DNA of 64,000 bases from JBBQDZ01 sp038237515 (GCA_038237515.1 JBBRYP010000007.1:21986-85985); one strand, 5' to 3'. Counted from the stretch's first letter, positions 24,118 to 33,165 are shown. Numbers and translations are program-made. Notes: generated by a model from the letters alone, not told the origin.

Positions 24118-25803
24118 CTAAACCTTCCCCTTCGCCGAGTCGGCCACCTTGGGCCAGCCCTTCAGAGACGCACGCCACGCGGCCGCCTGCTTCTCGCGAC
24201 CGACCTTGTTCGTCGTCTTGTCCCAGGCCTTCGCGATCGAGTCGAGCGTCGCCTGCGGCGACAGCTGCCCGGTCAACCCCTTCAGAAGGTTGACGTCGAG
24301 CGCCTGGATGTACTCGTTGGCGCCCTTCAGCGCGGTGATCGACGGCACGGCTCCCGGCGTCGTCATCGCCAGCACGTCCATCGTCCGACCGGTGTAGGCC
24401 GAGCGGACGAGCGGGTCGTGAAGGCAGGCGTTCTTGCCCGGGTCCTGATAGCCGCCCGGATTGGCCGTCAACCAGGTGTAGATCGGGCCGGAGGCGACCC
24501 ACTGCAGGAACAGGTATGCAGCCTCGTGGTACTTGCTCGGCGAGAACTTGTTCACGCCGTTCGAGGCATTGAAGTAGATACTCGTGTGGCGGACGAGCTT
24601 GCCGCCGACCTTCCAGCCGGGGGTCGGGATCGCCCAGGTCTTCGAGCCGACGTCGAACTTGCTCTTGTCGAACGGGCCGCCCTTCTTCATGAACTTCGTG
24701 AGGTTGTTGAAGGCGCTCGTCTGTGCAGCGCCGCCGTCCCCCCAGTTCTGGTACTGCTGCGGCCAGTACGTCGACAGAGCGTCCTTCAACCCGTACTTCG
24801 TCGTGTTCTTCAGGTGGTTGAAGGCCTTGAGGCCGCCTGCTCCGTTGATCAGCGGCTTCATGTCGTGGTCGAAGTAGTACGCCACCGGATCGGCGGTCGA
24901 GACGTAGCGTTGGATGAAGTTGATCCATCCCCACGCCGGGCCGCGTAGATCGGTGGCGCCGAGGAGCTTCTTGTTCGGCCGCGTGAAGAATGCGGCCATG
25001 TCCGCCATCTGATCCCAGGTCTTCGGCGGCTCGAGGTCGTAGCCGTACTTGGCCTTGAAGTCCTTCTGCTCCTTCGCGTTGTCCCAGAGGTCCTTCCGGA
25101 TGACGTAGAGCTGGAAGTCGCCGTCCGAGGCCACTGCATACGGCTTGCCGTTGTAGTAGTTGAACATCTGAGTGGTGTTCGGGCCGCCGATGTAGCCCCA
25201 CTTGGGATCGTTCCAGTCGGGCTTGTACTTTCCGACGTACTGGCCCAGGTCGAGCAGCAGGCCGGCCTCGGCGAGGTCGCCCGTGTCGGCCATGCCGAGC
25301 TGGACGATGTGCTGCGAGCCGTCCTTTGTCGCCGCCATGCGGATCGCCTTCGAGTACGCGCTCTCGGGCTGCACGGGGACGAACTTGATCTTGATGCCGG
25401 TCTCCTGCTCCCAGAGCTTCGCCGGCGGCGTCGCCCCCTTCGGGTACGGGAGCGTGTAGTTGCCGACCGAGCCGGCGTAGAGCCCGACGACGAGCGTGTC
25501 GGGCGCCTTGCCGTCCTGCTTCAGCTTCTTCGCGGCGGCGATGGCCCGACCCGGCGCGGAGTTCGCGTCGTACTGGTACCGCGCCGATCCGGGCCAGCCC
25601 TTCGGGCCTCCCTTCGTCCGGGTAAGCGCCCGATTGATCTCCTTCCCGGCCGCGAGCGCGCCGCCGCTCGTCCCGAGCCCCGCGAGGAAGAGTCCGAAAC
25701 TGGTGACTGCCGCCTTCTGGACGAAATCCTTCCGGTCAAGGCCGTCTCCACCGGCCTCTTCAGCCTCGGCACCGACCTCGATGCCATCAACGTCTTCGTT
25801 CAT
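24118..25803 (-). CDS. extracellular solute-binding protein of carbohydrate ABC importer
   Basis: 561 residues from ATG 25803, chosen because GGAGGG sits 4 bases before it; an earlier start at 25821 is possible. Acidic leader of about 25 residues, then DRKDFVQKAAVTSFGLFLAGLG, a Tat-like signal with only one Arg of the usual pair, followed by AxA-type cleavage (GGALAAG). Group-1 family hallmarks: PKTWDQMADMAAFF and late PSKYHEAAYLFLQWVAS. Aromatic-rich binding face suggests sugar or polyol ligand. Heads the operon of two permeases and two ATPases. Confidence 0.92.
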   Translation of the reverse strand: MNEDVDGIEVGAEAEEAGGDGLDRKDFVQKAAVTSFGLFLAGLGTSGGALAAGKEINRALTRTKGGPKGWPGSARYQYDANSAPGRAIAAAKKLKQDGKAPDTLVVGLYAGSVGNYTLPYPKGATPPAKLWEQETGIKIKFVPVQPESAYSKAIRMAATKDGSQHIVQLGMADTGDLAEAGLLLDLGQYVGKYKPDWNDPKWGYIGGPNTTQMFNYYNGKPYAVASDGDFQLYVIRKDLWDNAKEQKDFKAKYGYDLEPPKTWDQMADMAAFFTRPNKKLLGATDLRGPAWGWINFIQRYVSTADPVAYYFDHDMKPLINGAGGLKAFNHLKNTTKYGLKDALSTYWPQQYQNWGDGGAAQTSAFNNLTKFMKKGGPFDKSKFDVGSKTWAIPTPGWKVGGKLVRHTSIYFNASNGVNKFSPSKYHEAAYLFLQWVASGPIYTWLTANPGGYQDPGKNACLHDPLVRSAYTGRTMDVLAMTTPGAVPSITALKGANEYIQALDVNLLKGLTGQLSPQATLDSIAKAWDKTTNKVGREKQAAAWRASLKGWPKVADSAKGKV

Positions 25804-25831
25804 CGAGCCCTCCTGACTCAAGGCAGGACGA

Positions 25832-25865
25832 GCCGCTCCCGCTGCTGCATTCGCACGGGAGCGGC
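25832..25865 (-). promoter_or_regulatory. hairpin in the 5' leader of the binding-protein operon
   Basis: A perfect 10-bp stem (GCCGCTCCCG at 25832-25841 with its complement at 25856-25865, 14-nt loop) within an approximately 100-nt leader. A second small stem, CGGCC-GTTCA-GGCCG, lies just upstream in the transcript. Either could stabilise the message or regulate translation; no known riboswitch fold was recognised. Confidence 0.5.
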
Positions 25866-25909
25866 GCGCGGCCGTTCAGGCCGCTCCTCCAAGCCGCTTC
25901 ACACGGCGA

Positions 25910-25938
25910 GTAATAACACGGTGGCGGCCGGGTGTCGA
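25910..25938 (-). promoter_or_regulatory. promoter for the ABC importer operon
   Basis: On the minus strand, TCGACA (25938-25933), 17-bp spacer, TATTAC (25915-25910). Transcription would start near 25903, about 100 nt before the binding-protein ATG. The same TCGACA-17-bp arrangement occurs at 11350 for the CaiB operon. Confidence 0.55.
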
Positions 25939-25977
25939 GGCCGAACGAGCCGCCGTGACGGAGCGAACCAGCAGGAG

Positions 25978-26001
25978 CAGAATTCATACATTCTGTAGGA
26001 T
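25978..26001 (+). promoter_or_regulatory. -10 box and overlapping inverted repeats at enoyl-CoA hydratase operon
   Basis: TAGGAT (25996-26001) is a good -10; start of transcription would be about 26008, four bases before GTG 26012, so the mRNA is nearly leaderless. Two interlocked repeats cover the site: CAGAAT-6-ATTCTG (25978-25995) and TACA-TTC-TGTA (25987-25997). Size and position suit a GntR-type operator, and a GntR gene is in the same operon. Linking the two is inference. Confidence 0.55.
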
Positions 26002-26011
26002 CGCGGATCAA

Positions 26012-26782
26012 GTGAGCGACGGGCGCATCGACTTCGAGCAACGGGGTGGCGTTGCGATCATCACCCTCGCGAGGCCCGACAAGGCCAACGCGATGACGCA
26101 GGCGATGACCGACGAGCTCCACGCACACTGCCGGCGTGCCGATGCCGACGCGTCGGTTCGCGTCGTGCTCCTCGCCGCCGCGGGCAAGCACTTCTGCGCC
26201 GGCTCCGACCTCTCCTCGCTCGAGCTCTTCGACACGCCGTGGGACTACCGCAACCGCGTCGACTACTGCGATGCGGTGCTCGCGCTGCGCAAGCCGGCGG
26301 TCGCGATGGTCAATGGTGCCGCGCTCGGGGGCGGCCTCGAGATGGCGCTCTCGTGCGACGTCAGGGTGGCAAGCACGTCCGCGCGCTTTGGCGCCCCCGA
26401 GGTGAAACTCGGCTGGGTCGGCGGCGGCGGCGCTTCACAGCTGCTGCCGCGGCTCTGCGGCTACGGCAACGCGGCTGTCATCCTCCTCACCGGCGAACCG
26501 ATCGACGCAGCCGAGGCGCACCGTCTGGGAATTGTCCAGGTCCTCGCGGCGCCCGAAGAGCTCCAGTCGACGGCGCTCGGTCTGGCGGAGCGGATCTCGG
26601 CGAACGCTCCGATCGCCACCCAGGCGGCGAAGGCTGCGCTGCGGCGGTCGCTGTCGTCGAGCATCGAGGCGGGAATGGACTACGAGAACGAGCTGATCGC
26701 AGTCTGCCTGGGGACGCAGGACCGGCACGAGGGCATACGCGCCTTCTTCGAGAAGCGGACCCCCGCCTTCGAGGGGAGATAG
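26012..26782 (+). CDS. enoyl-CoA hydratase/isomerase (crotonase) family protein
   Basis: 256 residues from GTG 26012, the last start before the conserved IDFEQRGGVAIITLARPDKAN. Crotonase oxyanion-hole segments GKHFCAGSDLSSLE and NGAALGGGLEMALSCD are intact, and the catalytic-side Glu in GAPEVKLGW is present. Hydrates or isomerises an enoyl-CoA. First gene of the 26-33 kb operon; its stop abuts the GTG of a CaiB CoA-transferase with no gap. Confidence 0.92.
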   Translation: MSDGRIDFEQRGGVAIITLARPDKANAMTQAMTDELHAHCRRADADASVRVVLLAAAGKHFCAGSDLSSLELFDTPWDYRNRVDYCDAVLALRKPAVAMVNGAALGGGLEMALSCDVRVASTSARFGAPEVKLGWVGGGGASQLLPRLCGYGNAAVILLTGEPIDAAEAHRLGIVQVLAAPEELQSTALGLAERISANAPIATQAAKAALRRSLSSSIEAGMDYENELIAVCLGTQDRHEGIRAFFEKRTPAFEGR

Positions 26783-27973
26783 GTGCGGGCGCTCGAGGGG
26801 ACTCGCGTGCTCGACCTGACCCTCGCTCTGGCCGGACCGGCGGGAACGCAGCGGCTGGCGGACTGGGGCGCGGATGTCGTCAAGGTCGAACCGCCCGCCG
26901 GCGAGTGGAGCCGGGCGCATCCCGTCAGGAACGCCCGCATCGAGGGCGACGCCACGAACTTCATCTGCTTCAACCGGAACAAGCGGTCGATCGCGATCGA
27001 CCTCAAGAACCCGGAGGGGCGCGATCTGCTGCTGCGGATGGCGGAGGAGGCGGACGTCTTCGTCCACAACTTTCGGCCCGGCGTCGTCGAACGGCTCGGC
27101 ATCGACCCGGACGCGATCCGGTCGCGCAACCCGCGGCTCGTGTACGCCTACGTCTGCGGCTACGGCACGTCGGGCCCCGACTCGCGGCGGCCCGGTCAGG
27201 ATCTCCTCCTCCAGGCGTACGGCGGCGTCATGTTCTCAGTCGGGTCGAAGGACGACCGCCCGAACGCAGGCCCGATCTTCGCGGCCGACGTGATCGCCTC
27301 GCACTTCCTGACCGAAGCGATCCTCGTCGCGCTGATCGAGCGTGGTCGCACCGGCGAGGGTCGGACGATCGAGGTGAGCATGCTCGGCGCCCTTCTCGAC
27401 TCCCAGATGCAGGAGCTCGTGACCTACCTCAACCTGGGCCTCGCGCCCGAGCGACCCGACGTGCCGGCGGCCCACTGGATCATCAATCCCCCCTACGGCG
27501 TCTATCCCGTTAAAGACGGCTGGCTCGCGGTGGCGATGGCCGACCCCGTGGCACTCGGCGACGCGATCGCGTCGGACGCGGTGAAGGCGCTCGGCACCTG
27601 GGATGCGGCTGCGGAGAACGCAGAGCTGATCTTTCGAGAGGTCGAGCGCGCGCTGCCGCAACGGACCGCGGCGGAGTGGATCGCGATCCTGGACGCACAC
27701 GGCATCTGGGTCGGCCCGGTGCACCGCTACGAGGACCTGCCGGGGAACCCGCAGATCGAGGCCGAGGGGTACTTCCGCCCCGTGCCGACCCCGAGCGGCG
27801 GAGAGTTCCTAATGCCCGACAACGCCGTGAAGTTCCTGGGCGAGCCCGAGCCGGAGCACCGGGCCTGGCCAACCGTCTCGCAGCATGCGGAGGCGGTCCT
27901 CGGCGAGTTCGGGATCGAGGCGGAGGAGCGCGAGCGGCTGTACGAGGGCGCGGTCGTCCTGAGGTCGGCGTGA
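26783..27973 (+). CDS. CaiB/BaiF-family (class III) CoA-transferase
   Basis: 396 residues, GTG immediately after the hydratase stop. Motifs: GTRVLDLTLALAGPAGTQRLADW, FNRNKRSIAIDLKNPEG, NFRPGVVERLG and catalytic-region RPGQDLLLQAYGG; second-domain YGVYPVKDGWLAVAM. Transfers CoA to a carboxylic acid for the adjacent hydratase. It differs substantially from the CaiB protein at 11385, so the two modules are not a recent duplication. Overlaps the GntR gene by GTGA. Confidence 0.92.
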   Translation: MRALEGTRVLDLTLALAGPAGTQRLADWGADVVKVEPPAGEWSRAHPVRNARIEGDATNFICFNRNKRSIAIDLKNPEGRDLLLRMAEEADVFVHNFRPGVVERLGIDPDAIRSRNPRLVYAYVCGYGTSGPDSRRPGQDLLLQAYGGVMFSVGSKDDRPNAGPIFAADVIASHFLTEAILVALIERGRTGEGRTIEVSMLGALLDSQMQELVTYLNLGLAPERPDVPAAHWIINPPYGVYPVKDGWLAVAMADPVALGDAIASDAVKALGTWDAAAENAELIFREVERALPQRTAAEWIAILDAHGIWVGPVHRYEDLPGNPQIEAEGYFRPVPTPSGGEFLMPDNAVKFLGEPEPEHRAWPTVSQHAEAVLGEFGIEAEERERLYEGAVVLRSA

Positions 27974-28647
27974 AGCAGCGACGCGCGATTGTTCGCAGCG
28001 TGCTCGCCGACCAGGTCTACGAGGCGCTGACGGACCAGATCCTCGACGCCCAGCACGCCCCGGGCGAGCGGCTCGTGATCGACGCGATCGCACGCGAGCT
28101 CGGAGTCAGCCCCACCCCGGTGCGCGACGCGCTTACGCGCCTCGCCGGCCTCGGTCTGATCGACTCCGCGCCGTTCCGGGGCTTCAGCGTCCTCCCCGAC
28201 CCGACGCCTGCCGAGATCCGCCTCTCGTTCGAGGCGCGGGCGGCCGTCGAGACTGCGGCAGTGCGCCTCGGCCGCGACCGCCTGACGGACGAGCAGCTGG
28301 CCGACCTCCGCGAGCTCCACACTCGCATCGCCTCGCAGCACTACGGCGCGAGGGCGCGAAGCTTCGGGCCCTTCGTCCGATTGAACCAGGAGTTCCACGA
28401 GGCGCTCGTCAGGACGAGCGGGAACGAGTTCCTGGTCGGCGCGCTGCGAAGCCTCCGGCACGACGCGCTGATCGCGAGAACGCGTCACGGTCGCGGCATA
28501 CCGGACCTGGCGGCGATCGTCCGGGAGCACGCTGCCATCGTCGACGCGCTCGAACGACGCGACTTGGACGCCGCGGTCGCGGCGGTCGACAGGCACATCG
28601 CGGACGGCGCCGCCCGAGAGGTCGCCGCGCGGCAGGCGGCCGAGTAA
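27970..28647 (+). CDS. GntR/FadR-family (FCD) transcriptional regulator
   Basis: 225 residues from GTG 27970. Winged helix about 10-75 (APGERLVIDAIARELGVSPTPVRDALTRL) and FCD domain about 85-215 with FVRLNQEFHEALVR and DLAAIVREHAAIVDAL, containing the Asn/His positions used for metal and carboxylate ligand. Encoded inside the operon it probably controls; candidate operator at 25978-25997. Confidence 0.92.
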   Translation: MKQRRAIVRSVLADQVYEALTDQILDAQHAPGERLVIDAIARELGVSPTPVRDALTRLAGLGLIDSAPFRGFSVLPDPTPAEIRLSFEARAAVETAAVRLGRDRLTDEQLADLRELHTRIASQHYGARARSFGPFVRLNQEFHEALVRTSGNEFLVGALRSLRHDALIARTRHGRGIPDLAAIVREHAAIVDALERRDLDAAVAAVDRHIADGAAREVAARQAAE

Positions 28648-28663
28648 GCTCGGCCGGGTTCCG

Positions 28664-29566
28664 ATGCCCGCCGTCGAGGTCGCACCCGGCATCACGAGGA
28701 TCGAGTCCGTCCTCGGCCCTCGACCGTTCGCGCAGTATCTGCTTCGCGACGAGCGCTCGCTGCTCGTGGACACAGGCGTAGCGGAGACGCCGGCGAAGGT
28801 GATCCTCCCGGCGCTCGACGGTCTCGAGCCCGACCTGGTTCTCCTCACCCACGCGGACGTCGACCACTTCGGCGGCACTGCGGCGATCCGCGAGGCCGCC
28901 CCGCATTCGCTCGTCCTCGCCCACGCCGCCGACGTTGCCGCGATCGAGAGCTCCGAGCTGATCCTGCGCGAGCGCTACGGGTGGTACGAGCACTACGGGA
29001 TCGGCTACGACGCAGCGACCTTCGCCTGGCTCCGCGACTCGATGGGCGCGGCCACTCCGGTCGACATCCGCCTGAGCGGGGACGAGGTCATCCGCCTGGG
29101 TAGAGACCTCGTCGTACGCGTGCTCCATCTCCCCGGTCACTCGCCCGGGCAGGTCGGCCTGTGGGAGCCGGCGTCACGCACCGCCATCGTCACCGACGCC
29201 GTCCTCGGGCGTGGGCTCCTCGACACGGAGGGGCATGTCGTTCACCCGCCGCCGATCGGCGATCCAGGCGGGTACGAGAGCTCGGCCCGCCTGCTTCGCG
29301 ACCTCGCCCCGGAGCGGCTCCTGACCGCCCATTTCCCCGTGCTCACGGGAGACGAGGTCGGGCGGTTCCTCGAGGACAGCCTCTCTTTCGTCGAGCGTGC
29401 TCGCACGCTTGTCGCCTCGACGGTCGCGGCGGATCCGAGCGTGACACTCAGGGACCTCCTCGCGGTCGCCGACCGGGAGCTCGGCCCGTTCGTCTCGATG
29501 CCGAACGAGCTCGCCGCGACCCTTCGCGGACTTCTGGAAGAGCTGGGCCGGGAGCCGCGCGCTTGA
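28664..29566 (+). CDS. metallo-beta-lactamase-fold hydrolase
   Basis: 300 residues. Metal motif THADVDHFGG (His63, Asp65, Asp67, His68), so the second His of canonical HxHxDH is Asp; further ligands His in LHLPGHSPGQ, Asp in IVTDAVLG and His in TAHFPVL. C-terminal helical tail about 230-300. A thioester or lactone hydrolase in the CoA module is plausible. Overlaps the SDR start by TTGA. Confidence 0.87.
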   Translation: MPAVEVAPGITRIESVLGPRPFAQYLLRDERSLLVDTGVAETPAKVILPALDGLEPDLVLLTHADVDHFGGTAAIREAAPHSLVLAHAADVAAIESSELILRERYGWYEHYGIGYDAATFAWLRDSMGAATPVDIRLSGDEVIRLGRDLVVRVLHLPGHSPGQVGLWEPASRTAIVTDAVLGRGLLDTEGHVVHPPPIGDPGGYESSARLLRDLAPERLLTAHFPVLTGDEVGRFLEDSLSFVERARTLVASTVAADPSVTLRDLLAVADRELGPFVSMPNELAATLRGLLEELGREPRA

Positions 29567-30312
29567 GCCTCGCGGGCGGGGTGGCGATTGTGACGGGCGC
29601 GGCGCGCGGCCTCGGCGCTGCGATCGCCGACGCCCTCGAAGCCGAGGGCGCGGCGGTGGCGCGGACGGATGTCGACGGAGGCGAGGTCGAGCTCGACGTG
29701 CGCGACGGAGGGTCTGTCGAGCGCGCGGTTGCGGCAGTTGCCGCGAGACTCGGGGAGCCGACGATCCTGGTGAACAACGCCGGCATCAACCGGATAGGCC
29801 CGAGTGAGAGCTTCGACGAAGCCGACTGGAACGAGGTCGTCGATGTCAACCTCGGCGGCGTGTTCCGGTGCTCGCAGGTCGTGGGTGGCCGCATGCTCGC
29901 GGCCGCCGGCGGCGCGATCGTCAACGTCGCCTCGATCTCCGGCCTTGTCGGCATGCCCGGCCGCGCCGCCTACTGCGCGACGAAGGCCGGGGTGCTCGGC
30001 CTGACGAGGGCGCTCGCGGTCGAGTGGGCGGGGCGCGGAGTCCGCGTCAACGCGGTCGCCCCCGGGTACGTCCGCACCCCGATGGTCGAGAACGCACTCG
30101 CTCAGGGGCTTCTCGCCGAGGAGGCACTGCTCGAGCGCGTCCCGATCGGCCGCCTCGCCTCGCCCGAGGAGGTCGCGCAGGCGGTCGTCTTCCTCGCCTC
30201 GCCCGCTGCGGCCTACCTCGCCGGTCAGGCCTTGCTCGTGGACGGTGGCTGGCTTGCGTACGGCGCCCCAGGCCCCGCGTCTTCGATCCCACAGGTCGCG
30301 TACACCCCGTAG
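29563..30312 (+). CDS. short-chain dehydrogenase/reductase
   Basis: 249 residues from TTG 29563. TGAARGLGAAIA cofactor motif, NNAGINRIG, catalytic Ser in NVASISGLVG and YCATK. Asp in ARTDVDG after the second strand points to NAD. FabG/2-deoxy-gluconate dehydrogenase-like. Follows the MBL hydrolase by four-base overlap and precedes a TIM-barrel isomerase. Confidence 0.92.
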   Translation: MSLAGGVAIVTGAARGLGAAIADALEAEGAAVARTDVDGGEVELDVRDGGSVERAVAAVAARLGEPTILVNNAGINRIGPSESFDEADWNEVVDVNLGGVFRCSQVVGGRMLAAAGGAIVNVASISGLVGMPGRAAYCATKAGVLGLTRALAVEWAGRGVRVNAVAPGYVRTPMVENALAQGLLAEEALLERVPIGRLASPEEVAQAVVFLASPAAAYLAGQALLVDGGWLAYGAPGPASSIPQVAYTP

Positions 30313-30324
30313 AAGGAGGGACGG

Positions 30325-31146
30325 ATGGAACTCGGCATGATCAGCTCCACCTGGCTCGGCACGAAGGTCGACCTCGAGAACGGGATTCGCGAGGCGAAGC
30401 GGATCGGCTTCGACACGTACGACATCTTCCAGGACCCCCTCGACATCGACGACGACACGCGCCGCCTGATCAAGGAGACGGCGAAGGAGGTCGGCCTCCC
30501 GATCCGCTCGGTCGTCTGCGTCGCCTTCGGTCTCGTCGACTTCAACCCGTCGGTGCAGCGCTTCACGCTCGACCGGATCAAGGCGTACGTCGACCAGGGC
30601 GCCTACCTGGGGGCGCGGAACGTGCTCCTCGTGGTCGGGGAGTACTACTGGGATTGCGAGGTCTTCCCGAAGGAGGCGATCTGGGAGACGGCCAAAGACC
30701 TCGTCCGCAGCGCGGGCGACTACGCGCAGTCGAAGGGGCTCGAGATCGTCCTCGAGCTGGAGCCGTTCGAGCAGGCGCTGCTGAAGGACGTGAACGAGCT
30801 CGTGCGGTTCGTGCGCGAGCTGGACCACCCTGCGGTCCGCGCGAACGCCGACATCTCGCACCTCCACCTCTCGCACGCCTCCTTCGACGACGTGGACAAG
30901 CTGAAGGGCCTGATCGGGCACATCCACCTCTCCGACTGCGACGGCGAGGTACACGGCGACCTGCCCCCGGGTCGCGGCGTGACGCCGATCAAGGAGTACC
31001 TGGCCGCGATCCGCGACACGGGCTACGACGGGACGGTCTCGATCGAGCTCGAGTACTCCCCTGACCCGGAGCAGATCGTCGAGTGGACCGAGGAGGCCTA
31101 CGCCGGCACGGCGAGGATCATGCGCGACCTCGGGGTGCGGGCCTAG
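30325..31146 (+). CDS. sugar phosphate isomerase/epimerase-like TIM-barrel protein
   Basis: 273 residues, ATG with AGAAGGAGGGACGG ahead. AP-endonuclease-2/xylose-isomerase-like barrel; metal ligands Glu in VLELEPF, Asp in NADISHLH, His in GHIHLSDCDG and Glu in SIELEYSPD. Followed directly by a Gfo/Idh/MocA oxidoreductase, the usual pairing in inositol and keto-sugar catabolism. Confidence 0.9.
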   Translation: MELGMISSTWLGTKVDLENGIREAKRIGFDTYDIFQDPLDIDDDTRRLIKETAKEVGLPIRSVVCVAFGLVDFNPSVQRFTLDRIKAYVDQGAYLGARNVLLVVGEYYWDCEVFPKEAIWETAKDLVRSAGDYAQSKGLEIVLELEPFEQALLKDVNELVRFVRELDHPAVRANADISHLHLSHASFDDVDKLKGLIGHIHLSDCDGEVHGDLPPGRGVTPIKEYLAAIRDTGYDGTVSIELEYSPDPEQIVEWTEEAYAGTARIMRDLGVRA

Positions 31147-31148
31147 CC

Positions 31149-32237
31149 GTGGGCGAGCTCGACCTTGGAATTGCGCCGAGTCTCGGCGCGAGGACGGACT
31201 ACGGCATCGGCTGTATCGGCGCCGGCTTCATCATGCGCGACGTCCACCTGGCCGCGTACAACGAAGCGGGGTTCCGTCCCGTGGCGATCGCCTCGCGCAC
31301 ACCCGACAACGCGCGGGCGGCAGCCCAGCAGGCGAGCGTGGCGAAGGTGTACGACACCTGGAAGGAGCTCCTCGACGATCCGGCGGTGGAGATCGTCGAC
31401 ATCGCCTTCCCGCCCGACCAGCAGCTCGAGATCGTCCGCGAGGCGTGCGCGCGGAGTCATGTGAAGGGAATCCTCGCGCAGAAGCCGATCGCCGCGACAC
31501 TCGAGGACGCGAAGGAGGTCGTTCGGGTCGCGAAGGAGGCAGGGAAGCCACTCGCAGTGAACCAGAACATGCGGTACGACCAGTCGATGCGGGTGCTGAA
31601 GACGCTGTTGGCCGGCGGGCACATGGGCAGGCCGGTCGTGGCCCAGATCGTGATGAACGCCCGCCCCCACTGGCAGGAGTTCATCCGCGGTTACGGGCGG
31701 ATCGCGCTCCTCAACATGTCGATCCACCACCTGGACGTGTTCCGGTACCTCTTCGGCGACCCGACCGCGATCCAGTGCTCGGTGCGGCCGGACCCGAGCT
31801 GGGACTTCCCGCACAAGGACGGGATGGCGTTCTACGTCCTCGAGTACGACGACGGACTCCGGTGTATGGGCTCCGACGACTGCTTCACCTGGGCCGACGG
31901 CCGCATCGAGTGGCGCGTGGAGGGGACAGACGCCATCGCGAAAGGCACCATCGGCTGGCCCGATTATCCGGAGGGGAGTCCGAGCACGATCGACTATCAC
32001 CTCCGCTCCGAGGAGGGGGTATGGCATCGGCCGCGCTGGGAGGAGCGGTGGTTCCCGCAGGCGTTCGCGGGCACCATGGCCCAGCTGATGCAGGCGATCG
32101 AGACGGGGTCGGAGCCGGAGCTCTCTGCCCGCGACAACCTCCGAACGATGGCGCTGATCGAGGCTGCTTACCGTGCGGCCGACGAGAAGCGCACGGTCGA
32201 CTTGCAGGAGATCCTCACCGAGTTCGGGATCGCTTGA
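31149..32237 (+). CDS. Gfo/Idh/MocA-family oxidoreductase
   Basis: 362 residues from GTG 31149. Rossmann motif GIGCIGAGFIMRDVHL; the family's EKP motif reads QKPIAAT here, and the downstream catalytic region NMSIHHLDVFRYLFGD is intact. NAD(P)-dependent oxidation of a sugar or cyclitol hydroxyl. Lys is kept; Glu-to-Gln in EKP is a conservative oddity. Overlaps the next SDR by TTGA. Confidence 0.9.
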   Translation: MGELDLGIAPSLGARTDYGIGCIGAGFIMRDVHLAAYNEAGFRPVAIASRTPDNARAAAQQASVAKVYDTWKELLDDPAVEIVDIAFPPDQQLEIVREACARSHVKGILAQKPIAATLEDAKEVVRVAKEAGKPLAVNQNMRYDQSMRVLKTLLAGGHMGRPVVAQIVMNARPHWQEFIRGYGRIALLNMSIHHLDVFRYLFGDPTAIQCSVRPDPSWDFPHKDGMAFYVLEYDDGLRCMGSDDCFTWADGRIEWRVEGTDAIAKGTIGWPDYPEGSPSTIDYHLRSEEGVWHRPRWEERWFPQAFAGTMAQLMQAIETGSEPELSARDNLRTMALIEAAYRAADEKRTVDLQEILTEFGIA

Positions 32238-33001
32238 GGGGGCTCGACGCATTCCGGCTCGACGGTCGAGTCGCGATCGTCACGGGCGGCGGCGGCGGGC
32301 TCGGTGCCGACATGTGCCGGGCCCTGGCCGCCGCTGGGGCGGCAGTCGCCGTCGTAGGGCGAACGAAGGAGAAGATCGACGCCGTGCGGGATCGGCTGCT
32401 GGGGGAGGGCTTCGAGGCGGTGTCGGTTCGCGCCGACGTGTCTCGCAAGGACTCGATCGACGAGATGGCGGACGCGGTCGTGCGCGAGCTGGGCGGAATC
32501 GACGTGCTAATCAACAACGCTGCGATCTACCCGCGCCGCGCGTGGACCGAGATCGACGAGGCCGAGTGGGACGCGGTGTTCGCGACGAACCTCAAGGGCT
32601 ACTTCCTGTGTGCACGCGCGACGTATCCGTCGATGGTCGAGCGCGGGCACGGGCGCATCGTCAACCTCACTTCGATCACCTTCTTCGGCGGCTGGGACCT
32701 GCTGCTCACGTACGTCTCCACGAAGGGCGGGATCGTCGGGTTCACGCGCGCGCTCGCGCGCGAGCTCGGGCCCGAGGGCATCACGGTCAACGCGATCTCG
32801 CCAGGAGCGTTCCCGACCGACGCGGAGAAGATCCATCCGAACCCCGGGGAGTACAACCGCTTCGTCCTCGAGCGCCAGTCGCTCAAGCGCCGGGGGACGC
32901 CCGAGGACATCGGCAACCTCGCGGTCTTCCTCGCAGGCGACGCCTCGTCGTTCATCACGGGCCAGCTGTTCGGAATCGACGGCGGCTGGATCATGAACTA
33001 G
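32234..33001 (+). CDS. short-chain dehydrogenase/reductase
   Basis: 255 residues from TTG 32234. TGGGGGLGADMCRAL cofactor motif, VGRTKEK after strand two (Arg favours NADP), NNAAIYPRRAW, catalytic Ser in LTSITFFGG and YVSTK. Last gene of the 26-33 kb operon. Its stop codon TAG (32999-33001) is made from the target bases flanking MITE copy 2, so the coding end touches the insertion exactly. Confidence 0.92.
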   Translation: MRGLDAFRLDGRVAIVTGGGGGLGADMCRALAAAGAAVAVVGRTKEKIDAVRDRLLGEGFEAVSVRADVSRKDSIDEMADAVVRELGGIDVLINNAAIYPRRAWTEIDEAEWDAVFATNLKGYFLCARATYPSMVERGHGRIVNLTSITFFGGWDLLLTYVSTKGGIVGFTRALARELGPEGITVNAISPGAFPTDAEKIHPNPGEYNRFVLERQSLKRRGTPEDIGNLAVFLAGDASSFITGQLFGIDGGWIMN

Positions 33002-33162
33002 GGGCCTGTGCGGAAAGTGGCCACGGTGGATGACACGCGGCACGTGTTTCGAGGCAAGGACGCAGGGAGCGTAGATATGCGGGCATACCAGCGCGACCGA
33101 GGACGCCGCATCGAGGCGCGTGACGCCTGTCAGGCGCCCTGGTTCACTTTTTGGACAGGCCC
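33002..33162. mobile_element. MITE-like element, copy 2 (161 bp)
   Basis: Second copy of the element at 1904-2065: left end GGGCCTGTGCGGAAAGTG, right end complementing TTTTTGGACAGGCCC-type sequence. Flanks are CTAG (32998-33001) and CTAA (33163-33166), an imperfect 4-bp duplication. The left flank supplies the SDR stop and the right flank supplies the A of the next gene's ATG. The near identity of the two copies over the right half implies recent spread. Confidence 0.8.
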
Positions 33163-33165
33163 CTA

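Noticed and set aside
33151..33165. TTG start for the DUF4432 gene inside the MITE
   Set aside because: It would extend the product into the transposable element by five residues; ATG 33166 is more natural.
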